NCBI RefSeq assembly: GCF_003052515.2
Contig: NZ_QARE02000012.1
Location: 1-64,000 of the forward strand
Reading direction: 5' to 3'
DNA: 64,000 nucleotides
DNA from: Pseudomonas sp. RIT409
Lineage (GTDB): Bacteria; Pseudomonadota; Gammaproteobacteria; Pseudomonadales; Pseudomonadaceae
Position numbers and translations under genes: made by a program. Positions 16,637 through 26,544 of this stretch are shown here, piece by piece. Numbering within the stretch: the first letter of the stretch is position 1; each line of letters opens with the position of its first letter. The notes beneath the pieces were generated by a model that had not been told where the DNA came from, did not search any database, and worked only from the letters and a program-made list of their open reading frames with translations.

Positions 16637-17050
16637 TCATCGCAGGTGCTCTGGCGGAATGGCGTAGGTGCCGACCACATGCGCCACGGCGTCGGGCGAC
16701 CCCTCGGCGTACAGCGAGACCTCGCCAATGGCCAGGGTCTTGCCGACTTTCATCAATTGGCACTCGGCGATGATCCGGCGCTCGGCTTGCGGTTTGCGCA
16801 GGAAGTTGATGGTCAAGCTGGTGGTGACCGCCAACGGGACGATGCCGATCGCGCCAAGCACCGCAACGTACAACGCCACATCGGCCACGGCCATCAAGGT
16901 CGGGCCTGACACCGTTCCCCCTGGGCGCAGATCCGAGTGATCGATGGCCTGGGAAACGGTCGCGCTTTGCTCGCCGACGTCCTCCACCACGATCCGGGTC
17001 TGCGGAAATTCCCGTGCGATGAATGCCGCGATTTCGTCCTTGCTCGCCAT
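16637..17050 (-). CDS. PaaI-family hotdog thioesterase
   Basis: The 137-residue protein has the hotdog pattern: HSDLRPGGTVSGPTLMAVADVALYVAVLG contains the long central helix, and TTSLTINFLRKPQAERRIIAECQLMKVGKTLAIGEVSLYAEG the beta-sheet. PaaI-type thioesterases hydrolyse acyl-CoA thioesters, often as a proofreading or salvage step. The start at 17050 gives the usual length. It is convergent with the dienelactone hydrolase. Substrate unknown. Confidence 0.87.
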   Translation of the reverse strand: MASKDEIAAFIAREFPQTRIVVEDVGEQSATVSQAIDHSDLRPGGTVSGPTLMAVADVALYVAVLGAIGIVPLAVTTSLTINFLRKPQAERRIIAECQLMKVGKTLAIGEVSLYAEGSPDAVAHVVGTYAIPPEHLR

Positions 17051-17200
17051 GGGCCTCTCCCGAATGAGTCGAAGCCGCAAGATTTGATGAGGCCCAGGGC
17101 AATTGTCAACGAGGGCGAGCGTGAAGAGGGTGTGACAGGCTTTGCGGCTCAGCCGCCAGGGGAAGCCACCTTCGTGCGACAGGGATCTTTCGGCGGATTT

Positions 17201-17215
17201 CGGCTAGTCTAGCCG
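17201..17215. promoter_or_regulatory. Palindrome upstream of the FGGY kinase
   Basis: CGGCTA and TAGCCG form a perfect inverted repeat with a 3-base spacer, ending 40 bases before the kinase start. This is where an operator or core promoter would sit. It does not resemble the inverted repeat at 24907-24932 that precedes the rest of the polyol locus, so if it is an operator it may bind another protein. Confidence 0.35.
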
Positions 17216-17255
17216 TTCGATTCGACGGGTCACGGGCGGTGACGGAGCAGGGTGC

Positions 17256-18776
17256 ATGGGCAAGCTGGTTATCGGTATCGATCTGAGCACGACCACCTGC
17301 AAGGCCATCGCCTGGGATCTGCAGGGGCGGCTGGTGGCTCAGGCGCGGGCGCCTCTGGCCCTGGCTCGGCCTGGCGTGAGTGCCTACGAGCAGGACCCTC
17401 ATGACTGGTGGCGAGCGACGCAACTCGCAGTCAGGCAACTGCTGCCCCTGATCGCGGACCACGCCATCGCGGCGCTATCGGTGGTCAACCAGCGTGAAAC
17501 CGTCGCGGTCACCGACGCGGACGATGGCTTGCTGCGCCCGGCCATTCTGTGGCTCGACGAGCGCCGCAAGCATGAGGTGGCAGCGCTGTGCCAGCGGGTG
17601 GGCCACGACCGTTTGCACCGCATCACCGGCAAACCCCACGACTGGGCGCCAGCCATCTACAGCCTGGCCTGGTTGGCGGAGGCCGAACCCGAGATGTTCG
17701 GCAGGATCCGCCACGTGTACGAACCGCATGCGTGGCTGGTGCGGCAGTTTACCGGGCAGTTTGTGACCAGTTGGGCCAGCGCCGATCCGTTCGGCGCGTT
17801 CGACATTCATCAGCACCGCTGGGCCGACGATGTCCTGCAGGCGTTGCCCATCGCGTTGAGCCCCGAGTGTTTCCCCCTTGCGCTGGCACCCGGTTCAGTG
17901 CTGGGCGTGGTGTCTGCCCATGCCGAGGCGTGCACCGGGCTGCCGGCTGGCACGCCGGTGGTCGCGGGCGGGGGCGACGGTCAGGCCGGTGGCCTGGGAA
18001 TTGGCGTGGTCAGCCCCGGCACGGCGTACCTGAATCTCGGCACGGCGATCGTGTCCGGGGTGTACGCCAGCCAACCGAAGGTCGACGATGCTTTTCGCAC
18101 CCTGTGCGCCGTGGATCGTGAAGGCTACGTTCTTGAAACGTCCCTGCGCTCCGGCACGCTGCTGATCAACAGCCTGCTCAAGCAGTTCTTCGACATCGAC
18201 GTGGGCGCCCACCCCGAAAGCCTCGTGCGGCTGGAAGTGGAGGCGTCACGCGTGCCGCCCGGCAGCGCCGGTTTGATTTTGCTGCCGTACTGGAACGGCG
18301 TGATGAATCCGTACTGGGATCAGGATGCGCGAGGCTGCCTGCTGGGCCTGTCGCCCGATCACGGGCGTGCCGAGATCTACCGTGCGGTGCTGGAAGGCAT
18401 CGCGTTGGAGCAGGCCGTCGCGACCCAGCGGATGGTCGAAGCCACCGGCGAGCCGGTGCACACCTTCGTGGCGATCGGTGGGGGAGCGGCGAGTCGGCTG
18501 TGGTGTCAGATCATCGCTGACGTGACGGACCGGCCGGTGATCCGCGCCAGCACTCAGGAAGCTTCAAGCCTGGGCGCAGGCATCGCCGCTGCAGTAGGCG
18601 CGGGTAGCTACCCCGATTTTGCCAGTGCCGCACGGGTGATGACCCAGGGCGGCGAAACCTTCGTACCCAACCCGGGGTTGCGTGAATTTCATCGCGAACT
18701 GCTGAGCCTCTACCGCGAGTTATACCCCCGCCTGCGCGACCTCTATCCGCGCCTGGCTCGACTCAACCTGCGCTGA
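17256..18776 (+). CDS. FGGY-family carbohydrate kinase (xylulokinase-like)
   Basis: The 506-residue kinase has the actin-like ATPase fold. GIDLSTTTCKAIAWD (phosphate 1) is at the N-terminus, VVNQRET and WLDER follow in the sugar-binding half, and VAIGGGAASRLWCQIIADVTDRPV (adenosine motif) is near residue 407. Xylulokinase-type members phosphorylate ketopentoses or polyols. It faces the SDR gene and the two stops overlap by 14 bases. With the adjacent dehydrogenases and importer it should phosphorylate the ketose formed from an imported polyol, delivering it to the pentose phosphate pathway. The exact sugar cannot be told. Confidence 0.9.
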   Translation: MGKLVIGIDLSTTTCKAIAWDLQGRLVAQARAPLALARPGVSAYEQDPHDWWRATQLAVRQLLPLIADHAIAALSVVNQRETVAVTDADDGLLRPAILWLDERRKHEVAALCQRVGHDRLHRITGKPHDWAPAIYSLAWLAEAEPEMFGRIRHVYEPHAWLVRQFTGQFVTSWASADPFGAFDIHQHRWADDVLQALPIALSPECFPLALAPGSVLGVVSAHAEACTGLPAGTPVVAGGGDGQAGGLGIGVVSPGTAYLNLGTAIVSGVYASQPKVDDAFRTLCAVDREGYVLETSLRSGTLLINSLLKQFFDIDVGAHPESLVRLEVEASRVPPGSAGLILLPYWNGVMNPYWDQDARGCLLGLSPDHGRAEIYRAVLEGIALEQAVATQRMVEATGEPVHTFVAIGGGAASRLWCQIIADVTDRPVIRASTQEASSLGAGIAAAVGAGSYPDFASAARVMTQGGETFVPNPGLREFHRELLSLYRELYPRLRDLYPRLARLNLR

Positions 18777-19482
18777 AGCCGCCGTCCACGGTCAGGGTCA
18801 CACCATTGACCATCGCCGCGTCGTCGCTGAGCAAAAAGGCGATGGCCGAGGCGATTTCGTCGGGTTGGACGAAACGTCCCAACGGTATGCGCGAGAGCAT
18901 CGAAGCGGATTTGGCCGGGTCACTCCAGGCCTTTTCGGCCATTGGCGTCAAGGTCACCACCGGGTTGACGCTGTTGACCCGAATGCCATGACGCCCCAGC
19001 TCCACGGCCATGACCCGGGTCATGGCGTCCAGCGCGGCTTTGGACGCGCAATAGGCCAAATGATCGGGCGTTCCCACGGCGGCGGCCAAGCTCGAGACAT
19101 TGACGATGGCGCCGGGCCGACCCCGGCGGATCAGGTCGCGCGCCACCGCCTGAGCGACCACCATGGGGGCTCGGGCGTTGACGGCCATCAGGTGATCGAA
19201 GGTTTCGACCGACGTGTCGAGCACCGATTCCAGCTCCACCACTCCTGCGCAGTTGACCAGCAGATCGATGGGCAGCGTGTTTTCGACTGCCGCTTGAGTC
19301 GCTGCCGCGTCGGCCAGATCGACCACCAGGGTGCGTTCGCAGTACGCCAAATCCGCCGGGTTGCGGCCCGCCGCTATGACCTCGGCGCCGCAGCGGCTGA
19401 GCCACTGCACCGTTTCCCGGCCAATGCCTTTGCCGGCGCCGGTGACCAGAATGCGTTTGCCCGTGAAATCGTGGGTTGCCAT
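18763..19482 (-). CDS. Short-chain dehydrogenase/reductase (L-xylulose reductase-like)
   Basis: The 239-residue SDR has the cofactor motif TGAGKGIG, NCAG, the catalytic serine in NVSSLAA and YCASK as the Tyr-Lys pair, with the C-terminal NGVTLTVDGGFSAG. The start region KRILVTGAGKGIGRETVQWL resembles dicarbonyl/L-xylulose reductases, which interconvert xylitol and L-xylulose; this is an impression, not an alignment. ATG at 19482 follows GGGAG with a 6-base spacer. It is the last gene of the six-gene polyol operon and lies 16 bases after the SorC-type regulator. Confidence 0.88.
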   Translation of the reverse strand: MATHDFTGKRILVTGAGKGIGRETVQWLSRCGAEVIAAGRNPADLAYCERTLVVDLADAAATQAAVENTLPIDLLVNCAGVVELESVLDTSVETFDHLMAVNARAPMVVAQAVARDLIRRGRPGAIVNVSSLAAAVGTPDHLAYCASKAALDAMTRVMAVELGRHGIRVNSVNPVVTLTPMAEKAWSDPAKSASMLSRIPLGRFVQPDEIASAIAFLLSDDAAMVNGVTLTVDGGFSAG

Positions 19483-19498
19483 GAACATCTCCCAAGGG

Positions 19499-20494
19499 TC
19501 AGTTGTCGTGCGATCCGCTGGCAGCGCCGAGCAATTCGAGGGCAGCGCTCTCATCGATGACCAGCTCATGCACCACGTTGCGCAGCAAGACGGCGCGAAT
19601 GATCTGCGCCTTGTAGGGCCCACCCGATACCAGCACGACCTTCTTGATCTTGCGCAGGTCTTCCGGGTCCAGCGAAATCGCACGGCGGTTCAGCGGGTGG
19701 TTGACCTCGATCCCGTCGCGGTCCAGCCAATGTCCGAGCAAGTCGCCCACCGCACCCGCGGCCCGCAGCGAGCGCGCGTCCTGTGGGTTGACCAGCCCCA
19801 GTTCGAGCATCAGCGAACGCTCGCTGAGGTCGCCCACGGTCAGCAACGCCACGTCGGCGTTGCGCGCTTTGCCCAGGACGTCCTGAACCGAAGCCTCTTC
19901 CAGGATCATCCCGCGATAGGCCTCGGAGGGCGCGAACAGCGGCGCGGCGAGGTAGTAGTAGGAGCCGCCGAACAGGGTGGCGAGGCTGGACGCGATCTCC
20001 ACCGTGTTGTTCGCCGAGCCGTAATGCAGGCCCCCCAGCAGCGAGACCACCTTCATGTTCGGCAGCGGTCGGCCCTGCAGCTCACGCACCGCCTGACGCA
20101 AGGTACGGCCCCACCCGACGGCGATGGTGCAACCGTCTTGAAGGTACTCCTCGATGCTGGGCGCTACGCCAACGCCGAGCACGCGGAAGATGGTCGATGG
20201 ATCGTCCGGGGAGGGCACGACGGTCACGCGTTCCAGCCCGAAATGCGCCTGCAGCCGGTCTTCCAGTTCGATGCAGGATGCCAGCGGCGAGTTGATCCGA
20301 ATCTGGACCACGCCGGTTTCGCGGCAAGTCGCCAAGGCTTTGTTGACCCGCACGCGGGTGATCCCCAGGCGATCGGCAATCTGCTGTTGGGTCATGTTGT
20401 TGACGTAGTAGTACCAGGCGATGCGAATGTTCAGTTGATCCTCGGCGCTGACCGGGTCGGCGTCGGGGATCGTTTCCGGGTAGCGATTCTGCAC
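19499..20494 (-). CDS. SorC/DeoR-type sugar-binding transcriptional regulator
   Basis: The 331-residue protein has an N-terminal helix-turn-helix (YYYVNNMTQQQIADRLGITRVRVNKAL, residues about 23-50) and a C-terminal SorC sugar-binding domain with GVAPSIEEYLQDGCTIAVGWGRTL and VVSLLGGLHYG. SorC proteins (SorC, EryD, DalR) respond to phosphorylated sugars or polyols. The start is a GTG at 20494, with AAGGA 7 bases upstream; longer open frames lack similarity. Its place inside the operon predicts autoregulation of the polyol locus. Confidence 0.88.
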   Translation of the reverse strand: MQNRYPETIPDADPVSAEDQLNIRIAWYYYVNNMTQQQIADRLGITRVRVNKALATCRETGVVQIRINSPLASCIELEDRLQAHFGLERVTVVPSPDDPSTIFRVLGVGVAPSIEEYLQDGCTIAVGWGRTLRQAVRELQGRPLPNMKVVSLLGGLHYGSANNTVEIASSLATLFGGSYYYLAAPLFAPSEAYRGMILEEASVQDVLGKARNADVALLTVGDLSERSLMLELGLVNPQDARSLRAAGAVGDLLGHWLDRDGIEVNHPLNRRAISLDPEDLRKIKKVVLVSGGPYKAQIIRAVLLRNVVHELVIDESAALELLGAASGSHDN

Positions 20495-20526
20495 GGCAGT
20501 GTCCTTGGCGCTCGAAGCGAGGGCGC

Positions 20527-21408
20527 CTACTTTACAGCGCCCATGGTCAGACCTTGTACCAAATGCTTGGAAACCATCAACGCGAAGATGATGACAGGGA
20601 ACACGATCAAGGTTCCGGTGGCCATGATCTCGCCCCAGGGCAAGTCGTAGCCGCTCATGAAGCTGGTGGCGGTGACCGGCGCCGTGCGTGCGACATTGCG
20701 GGTCAACACCAGGGCATAGAGCAGCTCGTTCCAGGAAAAAATGAACGAGAAAATGGCCGACACCGCAACGCCGGGCATGGCCAGCGGCAGGGCGATCCGC
20801 CAGAAGATAGTAAAGCGCGAGGCACCGGAGAGACGCGCGGCTTCGTCCAGGTCCTTGGGTACGCCGCGAAACTGGTCGGTGCAAATCCACACCACAATCG
20901 GCAGGTTGAACGTCAGGTAGACCAGGATCAGCACCAAGTGGGTGTCGATCAGGCTCAGGCTACGCGCCATGAGAAAAATGGGCAGCGCCACGACAATCGG
21001 ACTGAGCATGCGGTTGGTGATGAACCAGAACCACAGGTCCTCCTTGCCGCGGAATTCAAAACGCGCCAGCGCATAGGCGGCCGGCGTGCCGAGACCGATC
21101 GCCAGCACCGTGGTGCACACGGCAACGATCAGCGAATTGCCGAGACTGTGCAGCACGTCGCGCTCGAACAGCACCTTGACGTAATTGTCGAGGTGCGGGG
21201 TAAAGGCCCACACCGGAGGCGATGCCAGCGCTTCGGCCTGGGTCTTGAGGCTCGTGGCGACCATCCAGTAAAACGGAAATACCGCGAACAGCACGATGGC
21301 CAGCAGCCCCACGACATGCCAGGCGTTGACTTTCATGCCGGGGCGAACCTGCCCGGGGCGAACCTGCTCGGGCGCAGCCACGGTGTGTGCAGCGGAAACG
21401 GTGGCCAT
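20527..21408 (-). CDS. Carbohydrate ABC transporter permease (MalG-like)
   Basis: The 293-residue inner-membrane protein has six predicted helices and the EAA loop [28 protein letters not shown], which docks the ATPase. [12 protein letters not shown] after helix 1 and the C-terminal [13 protein letters not shown] are hallmarks of CUT1 MalG-type permeases. The ATG at 21408 lies one base from the stop of the MalF-like gene, so the two are tightly coupled. A repeated RPGQVRPG stretch precedes the first helix. Confidence 0.92.
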   Translation of the reverse strand: MATVSAAHTVAAPEQVRPGQVRPGMKVNAWHVVGLLAIVLFAVFPFYWMVATSLKTQAEALASPPVWAFTPHLDNYVKVLFERDVLHSLGNSLIVAVCTTVLAIGLGTPAAYALARFEFRGKEDLWFWFITNRMLSPIVVALPIFLMARSLSLIDTHLVLILVYLTFNLPIVVWICTDQFRGVPKDLDEAARLSGASRFTIFWRIALPLAMPGVAVSAIFSFIFSWNELLYALVLTRNVARTAPVTATSFMSGYDLPWGEIMATGTLIVFPVIIFALMVSKHLVQGLTMGAVK

Positions 21409-21409
21409 G

Positions 21410-22315
21410 TCAGATCTCCCGGTAGACGAATTTGATGTACAGGCGCGCAAGCACGATGGTCAGGATCAACAATAGAATCGCCTGGGCCGAGGCGATGCCC
21501 TGATCGAACACACGGAACCCCACCCGCTGAATGTAAACGCTCACCAGCTCGGTCGCCGCACCGGGGCCCCCTCGGGTCATGGTGAATACGGTGTCGAACA
21601 TCTTCAGGATGTCAGCGGTGCGCAAAATCAGAATAACCGTGGCGCTGGGCAGCAAGAACGGCAGTTGAACGTAGCGCACGATCTGCCAGCGGCTGCGGGT
21701 TTCCAGGCGGGCAGCTTCTTCGATTTCGTTGGGCACCATGGTCAGCCCGGCCAGCAGCACCAAGGCGCAGAACGGCGTCCACTGCCAGATGTCCATCAAG
21801 GCCACGGCGATGAAGGCGTTGGTGGTGTCTCCCAGCCATTCCACCGGACCCGCATCGAGCATCGCCAGCAGGGCATTGGCCACGCCGAAGTCGCGATTGA
21901 AGATCAGCCGCCCGATCAGGCCCGCCACCGCAGGGGCGGTGGCCAGCGGAATCACCAGGCTCATGCGCGCGAGCAGCTTGACCCCGGACAGGCCGGGTTT
22001 GTGCAACAGCAAGGCGATGATCAGGCCGAGGGCGAGTTGGATCGGCACCACCGTGATCAGAAACAATCCGGTGCGCCCCAGCGCGCTCCAGAAGGAAGCA
22101 TCTCCCAAAACGGTGAGGTAGTTATCGAACCCGATGAAAGGGGTCGCATCCTTGGGGCGGGCGAGGTTGTACTGGCGGAAGGAATTGACCAACGCGAAGA
22201 CGGTCGGGAAGATCCCGATCAGCGCCAGGGCGACGGTGGCCGGCGCCAGAAAGGAAAACGCTGCCCGGGTGTTGTTCCACAACGTAGGGAACACCGGTTT
22301 TTTAGGGCTGGACAT
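21410..22315 (-). CDS. Carbohydrate ABC transporter permease (MalF-like)
   Basis: The 301-residue permease has six predicted helices and the EAA loop [52 protein letters not shown] is the typical first helix, and [17 protein letters not shown] is the CUT1 signature before the last helices. It pairs with the following MalG-like gene to form the channel. A 137-base gap with small hairpins separates it from the binding-protein gene, as is common where the binding protein is made in excess. Confidence 0.92.
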   Translation of the reverse strand: MSSPKKPVFPTLWNNTRAAFSFLAPATVALALIGIFPTVFALVNSFRQYNLARPKDATPFIGFDNYLTVLGDASFWSALGRTGLFLITVVPIQLALGLIIALLLHKPGLSGVKLLARMSLVIPLATAPAVAGLIGRLIFNRDFGVANALLAMLDAGPVEWLGDTTNAFIAVALMDIWQWTPFCALVLLAGLTMVPNEIEEAARLETRSRWQIVRYVQLPFLLPSATVILILRTADILKMFDTVFTMTRGGPGAATELVSVYIQRVGFRVFDQGIASAQAILLLILTIVLARLYIKFVYREI

Positions 22316-22452
22316 ACAGATGGGTTTCTCCGGAGATCAGCTTCAGCCGCAGACATAGGGGCATGGGTGGCCCGCGATCGAGTGCCTGGCAACCGAACGC
22401 AGGCCTGCCACGCGCCGACGGCCTCTTGGCCGAAGGGCGGGGCGTGCACCGG

Positions 22453-23799
22453 TTATTTCAATAGCTTGACCTTGCCATCGTAGTAACCCGCTTTCTTCAG
22501 GATGTCCTCCATCTTCGTCCCGATGGCCTTGGCCCCGGCTTCGACGCTGGTCTTGCCCAGCATGATCGCCGTGCCGTTTTCGCCGACCACTTCGGAGATC
22601 TCCGGCCACTGCGGGAAGCGCGGACGGTAGTCAGGCACGCCGCCCTCCCACGACGTGACCATGGGCTGTACGAACGGGTATTTCTTCTGCACGTCCGCGT
22701 CTTTGTAGACTGACATCCGGCCACTCACGCCACCGGCTTCCAGGTACGGTTTGGCCATCGCCTCGGAGGTCACCCACTGAATGAACAGCCAGGCCGACGC
22801 TTTCTTTTTCTCGTCGGCGCTGGCATTCACCCCCAGGGAGAAACCGCCCAAGGCTGGCTTGAGGCCCGCAGGCCCCTTCGGTTCGGTGGCCACCCCCAGG
22901 CAATCCGTGATTTTCGACTTGGCCGGGTCTGCCAGGGTGCTGTAGAACGCTGACCATTCAGTGATCATCGCGACCTTGCCTTGGGCGAGGGCGTTGACCG
23001 CTTCGATATGGTCATAGTCGACGATGCCCGGTGGCATGAACTGCATCAGGTCCTGGCGGAATTGCAGACCTTGCTGTGAGGCTTTGGAGTTGAGGTTGGA
23101 TTTGAAGCCGGCGTCCAGCAGCGAACCCCCGAACGGCCAGAGGAAGCGCATGAAGCTGTCGGCGGACTGGGTTTCACCTCGGCGCGACTGCAGTGCGTAG
23201 GCGTAACGGTCCTTGGCCTTGTCGGTGAGCTTGGGCGCGTAGTCCTTGAGCAATTCGTCCCAGGTCGCAGGCGGCTTGTCGAAGCCGGCTTCCTTGAGCA
23301 TGCACTTGTTGTAGAACAGCAGGCCTGAGTAGTTATCGAACGGCAGGCCGTAGGTCTTGCCGTCCCAGCCGCCAAAGGATTCCAGCAGGATCGGGAAGAA
23401 ACCGTCGAGCTTCAAGTTCGGGTCGGCGAGCTTGGCGTCCTGAGTGAACGTGGTGATCGGTTCCAGCCAGCCATTGCCCGCGAACTCGCCGATCCAGACC
23501 ACATCCGTGAGCACCACATCGAGCGGCTCACCGCTGGTGAACCTCAGCACTTCCTGCTCGCGGGTGTTTTCGTACGGGACGATTTCGTAATTGACCTTGA
23601 TTCCGGTCTTTTTCTCGAATTCGGGCAGCAGTTTGATCGCCGCTGCGTATCCGGGACGGTCGAGGAAAATCGCCTTGATTTCGGTGCCCTTGTAAGGGGC
23701 CGAGGCTTCTTCCAGGGTCCAGGCCTGCGCGGCGTTCGAGCCTGCCGCCGCACTCAGGGCGACGGTCAAGGCAAGGGCATTCCATACCAGCTTCTTCAT
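22453..23799 (-). CDS. Extracellular sugar/polyol-binding protein (family 1, MalE-like)
   Basis: The 448-residue protein has a cleaved-type signal peptide ([25 protein letters not shown]) and the family 1 solute-binding fold, with [15 protein letters not shown], a glycine-tryptophan rich hinge ([23 protein letters not shown]) and [11 protein letters not shown]. It binds the substrate in the periplasm and delivers it to the two permeases encoded downstream. It resembles the large (about 440 residue) binding proteins of sorbitol/mannitol type importers. Ligand unassigned. Confidence 0.9.
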   Translation of the reverse strand: MKKLVWNALALTVALSAAAGSNAAQAWTLEEASAPYKGTEIKAIFLDRPGYAAAIKLLPEFEKKTGIKVNYEIVPYENTREQEVLRFTSGEPLDVVLTDVVWIGEFAGNGWLEPITTFTQDAKLADPNLKLDGFFPILLESFGGWDGKTYGLPFDNYSGLLFYNKCMLKEAGFDKPPATWDELLKDYAPKLTDKAKDRYAYALQSRRGETQSADSFMRFLWPFGGSLLDAGFKSNLNSKASQQGLQFRQDLMQFMPPGIVDYDHIEAVNALAQGKVAMITEWSAFYSTLADPAKSKITDCLGVATEPKGPAGLKPALGGFSLGVNASADEKKKASAWLFIQWVTSEAMAKPYLEAGGVSGRMSVYKDADVQKKYPFVQPMVTSWEGGVPDYRPRFPQWPEISEVVGENGTAIMLGKTSVEAGAKAIGTKMEDILKKAGYYDGKVKLLK

Positions 23800-23859
23800 T
23801 ACGTGACCTCTTTATTGTTGTTGATGAGGGTTACGCGGTGTCTGCGCTGACGCGCGTGT

Positions 23860-24891
23860 TCAGTCCGGGTGAGGCAGCACTACGGTTTTCAGTGCTCCAT
23901 CGAGAAAGGCTGCGGGATAGCTGAAGGCTTCGCTGGCCTGTTCCAGGTCGAAGCGATGGGTGACCAGGCAATCGACGTCCACCGCGCCCTGGGCCACCAG
24001 TTGGATGGCGCGCTCGTAGACATGGCCCATGCGTCGGGACAGGCGAATGTCCAGCCCCTTGCGCCGCAGCACGGAGGCGCTCAGGGGGGCGTATTGATCG
24101 CCGTCGGGAATGCCGACCAGCACCACCCGGCCACCGATGCGGGCCGCGTGCGCGGCAATCTGAAAACCTTCAGGGGCGTTGGTCGCTTCCAGCACCAGAT
24201 CGACGCCACGGCCACCGGTCCATTCGGCGATCGCGGCGTGATCGGCAGCAACCTGGTCGGCCCCCAGTTGCCGGGCCTTCTCGGTGCGGTAGTTGATCGG
24301 GTCGATGGCATAGACGGCTTTCTTGCCCAGCATCCGGGCCAGTTGCACCAGGCACAGGCCGATGGGGCCACAGCCGATGATGGCCACCGTTTCGAAGAGT
24401 TTCTTGCTGCCTGCCAGGTCCATGGCGTGAATCGCCACGCCCAAGGGTTCCAGCATGACGGCTTGAACCGGGGTGAAGTGATCCGGTACAGGGTAGACCT
24501 GACCCGGCGAGACGACGATGTACTCGGTCATCGCGCCGTGGGTGTGGGGCGGGGAACCGAGAAACTGCACGTTGGGGCACAGGTTCACATGGCCGCGCTG
24601 GCACCATTCGCAATGGCCGCAGGGTTTGGCCGGATCCACTGCGACCAGTTGCCCGGCCTTCAGGCCGAGCGTCGGGTGGTCGTCGACGACGCGTGCGGCG
24701 AACTCGTGGCCTGCGATGAATGGCTGAGTGATGCGGGCGTGGCCAATCGCGCCCTCCTTGAAGTAATGCAAATCGCTGCCACAGACGCCGACAGCGCTGA
24801 CGCGAAGCAGAATCTCGTCGCCAACCGGCACCGGCACCGGCTTTTCGCCGATGCGGATGTCGCGGATGCCGTGGATGTAGGCCGCGCGCAT
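23860..24891 (-). CDS. Zinc-dependent medium-chain alcohol dehydrogenase (sorbitol/xylitol DH-like)
   Basis: The 343-residue enzyme has the catalytic zinc ligands in GVCGSDLHYF and GHEF, the four structural-zinc cysteines in CGHCEWCQRGHVNLC, and the NAD Rossmann motif GCGPIG. This is the sorbitol/threonine dehydrogenase branch, which oxidises a secondary alcohol of a polyol to a ketose. ATG at 24891 is chosen because AAGGAG lies 7 bases upstream. It is the first gene of the six-gene operon and is divergent from the ATPase gene. Confidence 0.9.
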   Translation of the reverse strand: MRAAYIHGIRDIRIGEKPVPVPVGDEILLRVSAVGVCGSDLHYFKEGAIGHARITQPFIAGHEFAARVVDDHPTLGLKAGQLVAVDPAKPCGHCEWCQRGHVNLCPNVQFLGSPPHTHGAMTEYIVVSPGQVYPVPDHFTPVQAVMLEPLGVAIHAMDLAGSKKLFETVAIIGCGPIGLCLVQLARMLGKKAVYAIDPINYRTEKARQLGADQVAADHAAIAEWTGGRGVDLVLEATNAPEGFQIAAHAARIGGRVVLVGIPDGDQYAPLSASVLRRKGLDIRLSRRMGHVYERAIQLVAQGAVDVDCLVTHRFDLEQASEAFSYPAAFLDGALKTVVLPHPD

Positions 24892-24906
24892 CGCTTCACT
24901 CCTTGA

Positions 24907-24932
24907 CATTTGTATTTTTAGAATTACAAATG
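24907..24932. promoter_or_regulatory. Inverted repeat, candidate operator of the polyol locus
   Basis: CATTTGTA and TACAAATG form a perfect inverted repeat with a 10-base AT-rich spacer, in the 165-base region between the divergent dehydrogenase and ATPase genes. It begins 15 bases upstream of the dehydrogenase start. A site here could control both directions. The SorC-type regulator encoded in the operon is the natural candidate; this is inferred. Confidence 0.55.
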
Positions 24933-25056
24933 ATCCTAGAGCGAAACTTCTGGCTGTCAAGCAGGACGACGCAATCCGACCTGACTCCGGCGCAGTCGGT
25001 CCAGGCGGAGACACGAATGTTCGGACCCACACAACAATAATTCAGGGGACACGATT

Positions 25057-26205
25057 TTGACTGAGCTCAGTTTGAGTGGCGTCGAGAAAGCCTATGGCGA
25101 CATCAAGGTGTTGCATGACATCCACCTGAGTATCGAAAGCCGCGAGTTCGTGGTCTTCGTCGGGCCATCGGGGTGCGGTAAGTCGACGTTGCTGCGTTGC
25201 ATCGCGGGGCTGGAGAGCATCACCCAAGGCCGGATCCGAATCGGCACGCGGGACGTGACCTACCTGGAGCCTGCGGACCGTGGCGTGGCAATGGTGTTTC
25301 AGTCGTACGCGCTGTACCCGCACATGTCGGTGTACGACAACATCGCCTTCGGCCTGAAAATGCAGAAAACCCCTAAAGCGCAGATCGACGCCAAGGTGCA
25401 GCATGCCGCGCGGATTCTTCAGCTCGAACCGCTGCTGGCGCGCAAGCCCAAAGCGCTGTCCGGCGGGCAACGCCAACGCGTGGCGATCGGGCGCGCCATC
25501 GTGCATGAGCCGGAAGTCTTTTTGTTCGACGAGCCGCTGTCGAACCTCGACGCCTCCCTGCGGGTACAGATGCGCATCGAAATCGCCAAACTCCACGCCG
25601 ACCTCCAGGCCACCATGGTCTATGTGACCCACGATCAGGTCGAAGCCATGACCCTGGCCGACAAGATTGTGGTGTTGAACAAGGGAGGCATCGAGCAGGT
25701 GGGTTCGCCACTGGAGCTGTATCACCATCCGCGCAACCGCTTCGTTGCGGGGTTCATCGGCTCGCCGCAGATGAGCTTTCTACCGGTTCAGGCGCTCTCA
25801 GCCACAGCCGAAGGCGTTCAGGTCGAACTGCCGGGGGGCGGGTATTTACGGGTGCCGGTCAACGGCGAGAGCGTCAAGGCAGGGGATTCGCTGACCCTGG
25901 GGTTGCGTCCGGAGCACCTGTCCGAAAACGCAGCGGGCGATGCGCAGATTCCGATCAAAGCGTTGGTGGTCGAGCACTTGGGCGGAGAGACGTTCATCCA
26001 TGGCCAGACGCCTGGCGGTCACGATTTGATGATCAAGGGTGACGGCCTGTCACAGGTTGCCGTCGGGCAGGCGTTGTCGATCGGCGTGGCGGGTCCGCGC
26101 TGTCACCTGTTCGACGGGCAAGGCCAGGCGCTGACGCACCTGCGGCATTTCACCGAGCAGGGCCCGGAAACCGAGCGACACAGCCCTGCCCGGGTATTTC
26201 CCTGA
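25057..26205 (+). CDS. Carbohydrate ABC transporter ATP-binding protein (MalK/UgpC-like)
   Basis: The 382-residue ATPase has Walker A GPSGCGKST, the Q-loop FQSYALYPHM, signature LSGGQRQRVAIGR, Walker B VFLFDEP and a C-terminal MalK-type TOBE domain from about residue 235. The start codon is TTG, preceded by AGGGGA. It is transcribed away from the permease genes, the only component of the importer outside the main operon, so the divergent promoter region must coordinate both. The last 15 residues are unconserved. Confidence 0.92.
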   Translation: MTELSLSGVEKAYGDIKVLHDIHLSIESREFVVFVGPSGCGKSTLLRCIAGLESITQGRIRIGTRDVTYLEPADRGVAMVFQSYALYPHMSVYDNIAFGLKMQKTPKAQIDAKVQHAARILQLEPLLARKPKALSGGQRQRVAIGRAIVHEPEVFLFDEPLSNLDASLRVQMRIEIAKLHADLQATMVYVTHDQVEAMTLADKIVVLNKGGIEQVGSPLELYHHPRNRFVAGFIGSPQMSFLPVQALSATAEGVQVELPGGGYLRVPVNGESVKAGDSLTLGLRPEHLSENAAGDAQIPIKALVVEHLGGETFIHGQTPGGHDLMIKGDGLSQVAVGQALSIGVAGPRCHLFDGQGQALTHLRHFTEQGPETERHSPARVFP

Positions 26206-26544
26206 AGGTCAGCATTGTGGTCGGCCCGGTTCAGCCGACGACGGAATCCCAGCGTATTTTCCGTTCGATGTGGCAGGGTCAAAACGAGTGAGGGGTGATC
26301 GGCGGGGCGTTTGCATGAGCGTCGCCGAAGGCCGATTACTCACTCGTGGAAAAATGGAGTTCGGCCGTTTCTCCGCCACGCGCGGCGCGCTATGCTTCAC
26401 GGCGATTCCTCAGCGTTTCCCGACACCACTCCATCACTTGTCGACGGTCACTTGCGTTGTTCCGACTCTGCCGCGGGCGCGGTCTTGGCGCTGCGAAGCC
26501 GTGAGCGGGTGCAGGGCCGCTCGCCTTACGCAAAAGGTTCGACG
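26206..26544. other. Intergenic region; no gene seen
   Basis: This 339-base gap between the ATPase and the SleB-type hydrolase shows no frame with coding character or family match on either strand. It should contain the promoter of the hydrolase gene. I see no clear terminator or repeat. Confidence 0.4.
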
